A stretch of DNA of 64,000 bases, taken from contig WTXI01000124.1 of NCBI GenBank assembly GCA_022376515.1, forward strand, positions 43,072-107,071, read 5' to 3'. Under the pieces are notes generated by a model. That model worked only from the letters and a program-made list of their open reading frames with translations, did not search any database and was not told the origin of the DNA. The stretch's first letter is position 1. Each line of letters starts with the position of its first letter. A program made the position numbers and the translations under genes. Below are positions 1 to 9,433 of this stretch, in pieces. This DNA is from Lactifluus volemus (Eukaryota > Basidiomycota > Agaricomycetes > Russulales > Russulaceae).

Positions 1-270
1 CTCGCCTCCTCCCGTGCCTCCCGCACCCCTCGCCTCCTCCCGTGCCTCCTCCCCGCGCTTCCTCCCGCGCCTCCTCCCCGCGCTTCCTCCCGCGCTTCCT
101 CCCCGCGCCTCCTCCCCACACCTCCTCCCTGTGCCTCCTCCCCGCACCTCCTCCCCACGCCTCCTCCCATGCGTCCTCCCCCCACCTCTTCCCATGCCTC
201 CACCACTGCCGCCACCTCCCCATGGCCCTGTAGCCCCACCCATGCCAGTGTGCCACCTGCTGTTTGTGTG
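1..270. repeat. pyrimidine-rich low-complexity tract
   Basis: This stretch is almost pure C/T on the plus strand, built from CCTCCTCCC-like words, so several frames stay open by composition alone (Pro/Ser/Ala-rich readings). Its last part, a CCTCCACCAC run followed by TGGCCCTG and CCCACCC, resembles 3770-3830, and both are followed by AT-rich sequence containing GCTTAA words. I read the two tracts as equivalent parts of related repeat elements, possibly a proline-rich coding tail, but no domain can be recognised and I do not call a gene. Confidence 0.6.
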
Positions 271-644
271 AGGTTGAATGTGACTTAGGCAATGGGTAGA
301 TGTGTGTTAGCACAGATTAGTTAGTTTTTGTACCCCTAGTTTAGATAATTTCAATAAAGTTGCAGTTTGAATTTTTTTTTGACTTGTGTGAATTTGTCTG
401 CTTGTGAACATAATTTCATGCCCTGCTTAACAGGCTTAAATAGCTGCTGAGGCTCTGCTTAATATGCTTAGCCTAAGCAGCTCCATTAGATCCTCACTGT
501 TGACAAGCAAACTACAGAATTTCAAGCAGCTTTTAAGCAAAATATTTTTAGAATAGTGGTTGCCTGAAATCTTTGTAGGAGTTATATAATAAAATTAAGT
601 AAATTTTAAGGAGCCTTTAAGCTGAAACAGGTTTTCCTGATGCA
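271..644. mobile_element. right end of a TIR-type element (partial)
   Basis: AT-rich sequence with repeated GCTTAA/TTAAGC words ends at 630-643 with GGTTTTCCTGATGCA, which is close to the terminal sequence GACGTTTTCCTGATGTA at 4165-4181. The matching left end would lie outside the window. It directly abuts a 95-bp LTR-like repeat (645-739), which suggests insertion next to or into that repeat. Transposon class is not determined and no transposase is seen. Confidence 0.4.
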
Positions 645-739
645 CACAGTCAAGTCTATCCTTCACAGGAACTTGTCTGCATGTTCTTAGTTGATTAATC
701 AATGCTCACTTCGAGCCACGGTCCCTGCAAACTGTGACA
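645..739. repeat. 95-bp dispersed repeat, copy 1 (LTR-end-like)
   Basis: Begins CACAGTCAAGTCTATCC and ends TGTGACA. It matches 2963-3057 over its whole 95-nt length with a handful of substitutions, in direct orientation. The conserved segment TTCGAGCCACGGTCCCTG and the TGACA end look like the 3' end of a retrotransposon LTR, but no full LTR pair or internal region is visible. Confidence 0.6.
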
Positions 740-1560
740 GATTCTGACTTGACGCTCAATCTACCCCCGATCCAATCTTGCTTACATAACTACTATACAG
801 TACTATACAGATCCCTTACGATACATTTCCCCAAAGTTACCCCAATATCACTCCGACATCATTCCTGCATAGTCCCGAGATTACCCCAAGGATCTCAATC
901 CCATCTCAATCCATCTACAATATATTATATCTGGATGTCACCCTATGTGATATCCCCTGAGACTTCCTTACTAAGCATCACACCCCAGTAGTATATAAAC
1001 CAGCACCTTCCAGTGCCTCTTGTCCTTAGACTTCACTTCATCAATAATCAGACTCTTGTCTTCCCTCTTTCAAGGACCCTTCCAGGTCTCCCCTCTCTTC
1101 TCTTGAACCTTCCTCCCTAACTTCTGTGTGTTAGGAGGATTAGTCTTTGCCTACCAGAGAGGGGCACTAGAGAACATTGACAATACCAGGAGTGCATCCA
1201 TCAGTGTGATGCCCTCCTCCTATGTAGAGCCAGTGGGACATAGAGTCCTAACCTATTGGCTGACTAAGCCTTGTGACCACTGTGGCTTAGTCATCACTTA
1301 GTCATCACCAAGTATCCCACAGTCATGTGACAAGGGTCACCTGACTGAAGTCACCTGAGAACCCTGAACCATCCAGTGTCACTCAACACTAGCCCTTGTT
1401 GGACTAGGTCTTGTGACTGAAGCTCAAGTCAAGCACCAAGGCCCCTCTGAGCCTTGATAATGTCTATGCCCTGTTGGTTGTCCACACTGTAACTACAAGA
1501 AGATAATAAAAAATACTCACCTCAGTGTGAAGATAAAATGCTGAGGTGTTGCCCCAGCAT
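740..1560. other. LTR/promoter-like non-coding region
   Basis: No credible gene. A TATA-type sequence GTATATAAAC lies at 991-1000, followed by pyrimidine-rich sequence, as in retrotransposon LTR promoters. Around 1258-1315 there is a cluster of TGACTAAG/CTTAGTCA words, recalling the TGA(C/G)TCA array at 2355-2427. I infer a decayed solo LTR or fragment; boundaries cannot be fixed by eye. Confidence 0.35.
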
Positions 1561-2354
1561 GTGGGGGCTTATTTGCTCATCATATCATATGTGCAATTGT
1601 AAAAGTAAAAAGAGGACATTGGAGTAGAAAGTACTTGAAATGTTCAAGATAGGTCCAATTGCACCTGGTAAGGTAGGGGAAGGTAGCAAAAGGATACATC
1701 AGGAAAACGTCATATTTGCTTACACTAATTAATGGTGCTTACTTTGCTTAATGGTCTTAATTACTGTCTTCTGCTTAATAAAAAATTTCTGTTTTTTGGT
1801 TTAAGCACATTAAGCACATTAATCACATTAATCCACACTCAGCACAACTAAGCAAATTTTATTATGACCAATAATGAAAATTAAGCAAACTTTAATCACA
1901 CTAAGTAAACCAGTAGTTTAAGCAAACTAAGAGAATTTTAAGAGGCTTGTAATCATGCTAAGCAAATTGAAGTATTTTATGTAATTTAATTAAAGTCTGA
2001 AAAATATGCAAAGTCATGAAATTTTCACTAAGTTATTCCTGTGCACCAACCATGTGCATCTTTGTTTGTTCTTATTTGCACAATGTTGATTTTCGTGCAT
2101 TTTCGTGCCAAGTCTTCTGTCCCTCCCTCCCCTCTGTCATCGTTGCCCCCATGTTGAGGACTCCGCTGTTGTCACCACAGCTGGCTCACCGTCTGGCACT
2201 GCCACATGTGTTACAGTTATGTGGGCTGTCCAGCCCATTTCTTACTATTTTCCATCCATTTTTCGACTTGTGTTGTGACCTAGGATCCCTTTCCCTGGCC
2301 AGCCCCCTCTGTTTGTCTTCTAGGGGCTGTGCATCGCTATTTTGGACGTGTATT

Positions 2355-2427
2355 TGACTCAGGGATCATGACTCAAATCTTGAGTCAGACGCACTGAGTC
2401 AGTTCTTGAGTCATCAGAACTGACTCA
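2355..2427. promoter_or_regulatory. array of six TGA(C/G)TCA sites
   Basis: Perfect 7-bp bZIP-type (Gcn4/AP-1) sites start at 2355, 2369, 2381, 2395, 2407 and 2421. The spacing is 14, 12, 14, 12, 14 nt, so the array has a 26-nt period. About 75 bp downstream there is a TATA-like GCATAAATAG (2501-2510). Arrays like this are known as enhancers in LTR promoters; here it probably drives a retrotransposon-derived promoter. The binding protein is inferred from the motif only. Confidence 0.6.
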
Positions 2428-2489
2428 GGTCCTTAGTCAATGGTCTTGACTTCGCTACTTTACTGTGACCTTTGTAGGATAGTTGGCTG

Positions 2490-3057
2490 GCCCTCTGTAC
2501 GCATAAATAGGGCCCTATGGACAAGCTAAAGCCCCAGCTTCAGCTTCGTTGAGAATCACAGTTGTTGCTTGACACTCAATCTCCCTCTCTTTTTCTTGTG
2601 CATCCCCTCTTCGTACCTTTGGTTAAGGTACCTTTGCACCACAATCAGAACATCTGTTAGCCTGTTTACGCCCTTGTAAACAAGCTCACAGATGCCCTGA
2701 ACCTTGTACGAAATTGAGGGTGAAGGGTTGTCTAATTCCTCCCCCTTCATTTCGCACAAACCTTAGTTCAACCTCCCATGAGTGTCCTTGGAAGGCGAGC
2801 ATCCCTTGCGCTCCAATTACACTCGCGGCCGCATTGCGGTTGAACTTACAGATCATCCTTTGTCCATCTGCCACCGTCTATCCTCTTCGGGAACGGTAAC
2901 TCTGACCATCGCGTGCGCTGGCCCGTACTACCTGCCTCACGCGATACGAACCCGAGAGTTCGCACAGTCAAGTCTATCCTTCACAGGAACTTGCCTGCAC
3001 GTTCTTTAATTGACTACTGAAGCTCACTTCGAGCCACGGTCCCTGTGAACCGTGACA
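2490..3057 (+). other. LTR-like promoter and transcribed-leader fragment
   Basis: Starts with the TATA-like element at 2501-2510 and ends with the second copy of the 95-bp repeat (2963-3057), which finishes CGTGACA. The order enhancer array, TATA box, leader, CA end fits a solo LTR on the plus strand. Small ORFs inside show no recognisable domain. A primer-binding site and partner LTR are not seen. Confidence 0.35.
2963..3057. repeat. 95-bp dispersed repeat, copy 2
   Basis: Direct copy of 645-739, same length. It differs at scattered positions, for example TTGCCTGCACG instead of TTGTCTGCATG. See copy 1 for interpretation. Confidence 0.6.
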
Positions 3058-3220
3058 ACACGTCTTGCCCTCTCTCCTTGCCGTCTCCGTGGCCTCTGTC
3101 ACCACCGCTCACCACCTTGCGCTGCCACAAGCCTCAGTGTCCCCACGTTCTCTTTGCGACCGCATTTCCCCCCCCCCCTTTTTTCCCCCCACACAAACAC
3201 ATCTCAATGCTGCTTCCTCT

Positions 3221-3316
3221 GCCTCTGCCTCTGCCTCTGCCTCTGCCTCTGCCTCTGCCTCTGCCTCTGCCTCTGCCTCTGCCTCTGCCTCTGCCTCTGC
3301 CTCTGCCTCTGCCTCC
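3221..3316. repeat. (GCCTCT)16 hexanucleotide microsatellite
   Basis: Sixteen head-to-tail hexamers, the last with one substitution, inside a longer pyrimidine-rich stretch (3060-3830). Neither strand of the hexamer can contain a stop codon, so long open frames here (Ala-Ser, Cys-Leu, Leu-Pro, or Glu-Ala and Arg-Gln on the other strand) are a composition effect, not evidence of a gene. Confidence 0.95.
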
Positions 3317-4181
3317 ACCGTGTCATCCTCTGCCTCCTGCGCCTGCGCCGTGTCCACGCCCTCGCCTCCGCATCACTTCCTCCTGGAACCACTGGGCTGG
3401 GCTGCGAGGGGTCCACGGCGCACACTGCCTGCGCTGCGCCTTCTGCACCACCTCTCTGGTATGTTGTACGCTACCTTGCCCCAACGCTTCCTGACCCTTT
3501 TTTTTTGTTCACCTTCACCTCTGCCTCTGCCTCCTCCTGTGGTGCCGCCTCCCCTGCCTGCACCACCCCTCCTGCGCCTTCTGCGCACTTCCGTCCCCTC
3601 CACCATCCCTGCATGCACTTCCGTCCCCTCTGCCATCCCCGTGCCTCCTCTGCTTCCCGCGCCTCCCGCGCCTTCTCCCGCACCTCCTCCTGCGCCTCCT
3701 CTTGCCCCTCCCGTGGCATTTCCTGGGCTTCCCACGCCCCATGCCTCCTCCCTTGGCCCTCACCTCCTCCCGCGCCTCTGCCTCCACCACCGCCTCCTCG
3801 TGGCCCTGCAGTCCCACCCCCCCAGGGCTGTTGCATCAAGGCCTGTAGATTACTAGTCTTAGATATTCATGTTGTAGTTTTACTCCAATATATAATTTTG
3901 ATGCCTATAAAATTGTGTGATTGAAAATTTCAAATTAGTTAAAAATGTGAAAGATGCTTAATGTTACTTAGACCTTGCTTAATTAGCTTAATTAAGCAGA
4001 ATGCGCTTAATTCAGCGAATGTGCTTAATTCAGCAATGGGGTGCACTTACTGTGCTTAATCAAGGGTTGCTTAACTTGTGCTTAGTTCTTCTTAATGCTT
4101 GCTTAACCTGCTTAATGATGACTTTAAGCACACTAATCACACTTTAAGCACATTAAGCAAAAACGACGTTTTCCTGATGTA

Positions 4182-4848
4182 AACTACAAAATTACAATGA
4201 TCTGTTGTTGATGATCCATGCACAGCCACTTTAGGGCTGGCTAATCTCCAATCTCCAACAGTGTTACCCTTTTGCCACATCTTTGAGGTACCCAATGACC
4301 TGTTGCACCCCATAGTGTTTTGTCTGTGGTGATGCTTTCAGGTTGGTGACAAAACACATGTGCAAGTAAAATCTCCGACTTGAATTTGTTGATCCGGATT
4401 TGGGGCTGGAACTAACTTATCTGTCAACTCTCCCTGGGAATTTACTCTGACACCGGTGACATCTCTCTCTTGACCCGTCTGCGTGTCACCCGCCAAGTCA
4501 TCTGCCTCACAGAGTCACAGCCTGAGGAAAGCCTTTTTTTTTGGACAAACCATCAACATGTGCCGGAAGATAGTATTGTACTTAGATTATCCAATTTCGA
4601 GCATGGCATATTTTAATCTATATATCCTATGGATGATATATGAAATGTGTGGAAGGGTAGATGACCAACTCTTCAGAAGGGGGAGAATTTGGACCCTTTA
4701 ATTGCAAGTAGGATACCAAGGACGCCGAACAACAGTATGGGGCGAAAGATACGCCCCAAGTCGCGGAACAACCTCACCCAGCCCTGTATGGCACTGACGA
4801 AGCTGCGCACGTCCCCAACAGATGATAACCAACACCATCAGCATCACT
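4182..4848. other. intergenic, no gene seen
   Basis: Only short unsupported ORFs. The region separates the repeat block from the 3' end of the minus-strand dehydrogenase gene. I see no RNA gene or clear regulatory element. Confidence 0.5.
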
Positions 4849-6186
4849 TCATCTGCTCGCAAGGAAAATATGAGCGCACCTGGTAGTGCGGCGTATACGT
4901 GCGTCCAGCAACTCGTACACACCCGTCCGAAGTACTTCCTTCTCCATGAGGATCACAGGCCCATCATCGGGTAGCACCCACGGACAGCCACTCGTCGCCA
5001 CATCCGGGTCTGTCGCCGCGCGGAAGACAGCGCCTGCGATACGCGGGATGGGGGTCATCGGCAATCCAGCAAGCAATAACCTTGTGGGGAGCCCGAGGAT
5101 TGACGTGTCTTCGAAAATACAGTACTAGTCAGCGCATCGAACGCGATAAGCAACGAGAGAGGTCCATTACCTGCGAACCATGGATGAATGACGGCGATTC
5201 GGATGTTATTTTTTGCGATGATGGGGTCCAACGCGCGCATCAGGCCCAACACGGCGTGCTTCGAGGCGGTGTATTGTGGCGCCAGAGGGAGACCGTTCCA
5301 GGACGCTGTGAATTATGCGTGTCGGTTTGGTGAGATTGAAGTGCGAAGCGCGGGTACATACCCATCGAGCCTATCATGACAATTGCTTTCCACGAATCAG
5401 GAGTGCGATCGCGCATGATATAGTGCATGCCAAGGTGGACAGCTATCAGGCGGTCACCAGGTCAGGAATACCATCATGCGCACATAGTAGTAGGCAATTG
5501 TTTCCTGCTCACAGTAGAAAACACCCGTCAAATTAACCTCCAGGGTCTTGAGCTTGGGTGCAACAGGCTTTCCATCCACTATGGTCAAGCTACCACTGCA
5601 GACGCCACGTGAAACCTCCGTTATGCCTGCATTTGGAATCTAAGGGACGACATTGACTATCCGTACCGGAAAGTGGCACGCGACACGGAAGGGTACGGAC
5701 CACGATGTCAACAGCACCATAGCGCCCAAAGGCAAAGTCAAAAAGAGCGACTTGGTCATCCCAATTGACCACATTGCATTTGATAGACGCTGCTTCTCTA
5801 GCGTGACAGAAGAGTTAGAAAAAGGTTCCCATATGTTCGCACTGAAGGTGTACGCACCCGCCGTCCTTTGTTATAAGAGCAACTACTGCTTCCGCGCCAG
5901 CCACATCTAAATCTCCAATTACTACCTTGGCACTGGGTAACAGAAGCAAAAAAATTTAACTCAAGTATTCCGAAACAACAGTAGTAACCATACGACTTAC
6001 CCGTGTTTCGAAAAAGTCAAAGCTATTTCTTTTCCGATACCGTTTCCGCCTCCTGTATGTTGGATTCTATCTGAAGCTTCATCGACAGGTATGCGTAGCG
6101 AGTTACATACCAGTAAGGACGACAACTTTTCCTTTTGCACGCTCCGCGTAGGTGAACAACTCGTCGTCGGCGATGATAGTGGTCAT
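4849..6186 (-). CDS. short-chain dehydrogenase/reductase (SDR), 8 exons
   Basis: NAD(P)-dependent oxidoreductase of the classical SDR family, about 300 aa, probably cytosolic. Exons on the minus strand: 6186-6111, 6052-6001, 5932-5858, 5797-5701, 5639-5513, 5442-5362, 5305-5171, 5108-4849; they sum to 903 nt, closing in frame with one stop. All introns are 46-80 nt GT-AG. The cofactor motif TGGGNGIG is at residues 25-32, an acidic residue (D50) follows strand 2, which favours NAD over NADP (inference), NAG is at 103-105, and the catalytic set is S168, Y181 and K185 in YTASK. The HPWFADT segment after the active site resembles 15-hydroxyprostaglandin-dehydrogenase-like fungal SDRs. The start is the ATG just before MTTIIADDE; the substrate cannot be told. 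No disabling lesion is seen. Confidence 0.9.
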
Positions 6187-7129
6187 AGTGGAAATTAAAC
6201 GCACAGTGGCAGCCGACGAAGCCGACACTATTGTGGGCCGGGGCTTGCCACGTTCGCATCAATTTCTACATGCCCGGTTAGCCGCTCGCTGACAGCAAGG
6301 GTTCCAGGCCAGTTCGGGTTCGGAAATGATGTTTGCGCTCTAACATTTGGCACGGCCACAAAGCGGCTTTCTCCGACAAACTCCGCCGCTTAGTCATTTG
6401 CTCTTAACTTTCTTCTCAGCTGCGTCTCGTAAACGCTTTGAGAGTGTGAACATTGAATGAAGGACACTCCATTTATACCCTACCCTGTGTTCTCACATAA
6501 ATAAGGAGTTGAAAAAAAAAAAAATTTGGTGCCTGCGCCCTGAGTTCATCAGCATTGTCGTAGCGGCTGTGCCGTGATCGCGTGATCACGCGGTATTTAT
6601 CAGCTTACCGACTCATGACCCTCAGCCCTCATGCTCTCCACATCACATCAAGCCCTTGATCTCTCCTGGATAGTATTTAACTAATCAATGACCAAATCAC
6701 TGCATGTCACACGAAATAATCATACATACAGTATTTGAACACCAGATATCGTAACATTAGGAAACTTGCACTATATGTTTTCAAGCGAGCCCGAGCCCGA
6801 GCCCGAGGAGCGAGTCAAAAGGCAAAAAGTAGCAAAAAGCGTAAAGTTTTAATTGAAAGTAACCTAGAATTATCCCAAAAGTTGTTTTCTGCTGTATTTT
6901 CAAAAATTTAAAAGGCTGAAAAGGCTAAGAAAGCAGTTGTTTTACAGAAAATCCATAGCACAAATGAAATGCACAATTTACTGATGAAGTTCGCTTTTTT
7001 CGAAACAAAACAAAAACAACGGGAGCAGAGTGAGTTGTTAAACAGTTCAAGTTCCAGGAAAAAAAATGAACTATACTCAAAAAATGTCAAAGACGAGAGT
7101 TGATCCGAAACGAGAGAAACGGAGAACAA
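6187..7129. other. intergenic, no gene seen
   Basis: Holds the SDR promoter region, an A-rich run near 6511-6523, and a short (GAGCCC)n repeat near 6785-6806. Nothing else can be supported. The left part of the GH3 pseudogene's 3' flank fades out near 7100. Confidence 0.5.
6472..6479 (-). promoter_or_regulatory. TATA-like box upstream of the SDR gene
   Basis: On the minus strand the sequence GGGTATAAAT lies about 290 bp upstream of the SDR start codon. This is far for a core promoter unless the 5' UTR is long, so it is a candidate only. Confidence 0.35.
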
Positions 7130-8405
7130 AAAAAGCACTTTCAATCGACTGGAGAGTCTGAAATCCTGACTACTAGATGGTGTGATCCGCGACGCGCCCG
7201 GCTGCAGCTTCACGTCCGTGAAGCCGCGAAGGCTCTCAAGCGAGAACAGGAAATACAAGTACACTTACGGAATCTGCACGTATCCTCCATTTTAACACGT
7301 CAAATCGACCAAGGGCGTAAGTACAAGAGAGACGACGCACCTCCGTTCCCGCAACGCGTCCGGTATTCTGTACCCTGAAAGATACGTTGAACACTGGGCG
7401 GTGCAGCCAGAGCGCCGTGGAGGCGCCGACTACCTGTGGGCCAGGCTTACCCGCCGCCCAGTTCGTCTCCCATGGCCAAAATGCCGCCGACGCCACCTTG
7501 GTCGCTGAACTCGTTCGGTCCCGCTATATGTGCGGGGCCAGCATCGGAGCCGATCACCACGAGAGTGTGAGGCTTCTTCAGCGGAAGCGTGCCATTCACG
7601 TTCTTGAGCAGCACCGTGCTTGCAGCGCCAATCTCCCGCACGAGTGTTCCGTGGTCGTCGATGTGGTCGTTCGTCGCCTTGTCGAGCGGCTTCCACGCGT
7701 TGAAGTTTGTTTTAGGGTAATCTGGCGAGTCCTATTCGAGGAGGTACCACGGCGCGATGATGCATGTAGCCATGTCGCCATGTCGTCCACGCGTGCCTCG
7801 GGGATGGTCCCGTTACACACGAATTCGGTAAGATTCGCGCCAAAGTAGCTCGTGCCAGAGTTGAACGTGATGTCGTCGGGCATGGTCATGTCCATACATC
7901 GCGCTGGTGGATTCCGTCGCGGCCCAGTCTGACATCACGAAACCTTGGAAGCCCAACTCTTCCTTCAGGATGCCGTTCAGGGTACGGTTGCTTTGGCAGA
8001 CGTAAGTTCCGTTGACGAGGTTGAAGGAGCACATGACCGAGGTGAGGCCGGCCATGACACTATGCAAGAAACGGCGCGACGTAAATCTCGTGCTCCGTCC
8101 GGTAATCCGCATTCGAACTCTCCTGCGTGCGCTCGTTCTCCTGTTCACTGTGCTAAGTCGCGCGTTGAAGCCCGTCAAAGTCCGTTGGCATAAATTTCCG
8201 GTGAATGAATCGCACTTACTTGTTGATGAAGTGCTTGCGCACGTCTGAGCACCCGCATATTGAATTCCGAGAATACTCTCACACGCTCCAACGCCAGTCA
8301 AAAAAGGGTCAGCACCGAAGCCTTCCCAATTCTGCCCGCCTTGGGAAACGCATCCCATATTTATCACCGGGCCGAGGACCATGTTGACCCCATTTCCGAC
8401 ATGCG
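7130..8405 (-). pseudogene. GH3 beta-glucosidase pseudogene (truncated, internal deletion)
   Basis: Minus-strand remnant of the beta-glucosidase gene that is intact at 17143-20397. Readable blocks in order are the GPVINMG...[10 protein letters not shown] segment (about 8405-8230), the SVMAG..SVMCS and GFQGFVMSDW segments with the nucleophile Asp (about 8070-7910), the [20 protein letters not shown] segment (about 7640-7560), then ILAMG. At about 7465 the sequence jumps straight to NWAAGKPGPQ, so roughly 240 residues of the second catalytic domain are missing. The final Fn3-like exon survives in part (LRGFTDVKLQPGAS, about 7225-7180). The 5' part with the signal peptide is absent and there are further frameshifts. 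It cannot encode an enzyme. Confidence 0.85.
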
Positions 8406-9433
8406 CTGAAGTGTGATGTTATCTGACTGTTGTTTGTGTAAGGAAACTGAACGAGTTACCAGAGTTGGTACCAGACCACTCGGCACCTCCTGCCATCTCT
8501 TCGAGCACATGTCATATGCAAGGCCTCACTGAGCTTTAACACATCAGTATCAGAAACACGTTCTAAGAGAGAAGAGAAAGCAACGATGAGGGCATTCGTT
8601 GGGTTGAAGTTCCCTGTAGCCTACTGGCAGGGTGATGTGACCCCTGTGTCACGCTACGCAGTGTGCTGCCAGATGATGGCCGCAGCATGGCCCCCATATT
8701 GGAAAGGAACCGACCGATGTTCTTCGGCCTTTCATGATGTCTCATTTTATCCACCACTGACTTAATGGGAAATCATATACCTTGTTGATGTCCATGTTCA
8801 GGTGATTCTTCGGTTGGACTCAATCGACTGATTGTTTGCTCGTGTAGCGACTCGTCCTTTATCCACCCTGCCGTTCAATTCCATGGCCCTCACAAGTTTC
8901 GGTATGTCGTCTATCGTCCCATCCTGAGATGAGCACTTATCTGAGAGACTACTAGAGCATGCATGATGATGCCAAGACCTGGCGCAAGGCATTCAAGTTC
9001 AACGGGCGCAGCATGCACCGCAAGGAGCTTGTGTGCGAACTGAAAGTCTGCCAGTAAAAGAGATTGACAACCAGGAGATCTGGTGTGCATGGAAAATGGT
9101 GCGTTTGTTTCACCCAGATTACAAGCCCTTAAAAGTTTATGGACAGCAGTCAGCACTCCCTTACTACCGCAATGCTTCAGGTTTGGGAGGTCTCACAACC
9201 AACAGGTGCCACACATGTACTGTTGAAGCCCGTGCAACCAGAGGACCTGAGGTTGCTTGCACAGCCGCAGTGAGCTACCCATGTAGTAGATGGTGTCAAT
9301 ACAAGTATTACTACTAGAATGTAGAGTGGCAAATGATTATAATATACTCCATGTGGTGCCCTGTAGGCTACTATGGGTGGATTCCCAATGCCCGATATCA
9401 GTAAAATGTCATTATCGATAAATATTACATTTG
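8406..9433. other. no gene recognised
   Basis: Upstream of the truncated GH3 copy. Short ORFs on both strands (for example around 8911-9317) have a protein-like composition but no motif I recognise and no splice structure I can defend. May contain debris of the same duplication that produced its neighbours. Confidence 0.4.

Larger units (their letters stand above)
1695..4181. mobile_element. element bounded by 17-bp perfect inverted repeats
   Basis: TACATCAGGAAAACGTC at 1695-1711 has its exact reverse complement at 4165-4181. Both ends are followed inwards by AT-rich sequence loaded with TTAAGCAC/GCTTAAT words (about 1715-1980 and 3955-4160), the usual look of subterminal transposase-binding repeats. 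If the true end is CATCAGG, the flanking dinucleotide is TA on both sides, but no longer target duplication is seen. The interior holds pyrimidine-rich sequence and LTR-like sequence, so it may be a composite or nested element. No transposase was recognised, so mobility would need a partner element. Confidence 0.5.

Noticed and set aside
2556..2874. Small minus-strand ORFs in the LTR-like region
   Set aside because: No reverse transcriptase, integrase or gag motif is visible; they are too short to be retrotransposon genes.
3045..3924. Long overlapping ORFs of up to 290 codons over the pyrimidine-rich region
   Set aside because: They result from a C/T-only hexanucleotide repeat that cannot form stop codons. 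No domain, no biased codon use, and open frames on both strands.
9033..9317. 94-codon plus-strand ORF and an overlapping minus-strand ORF at 8911-9156
   Set aside because: Both have ordinary composition but no recognised family and no splice context, and they overlap each other.
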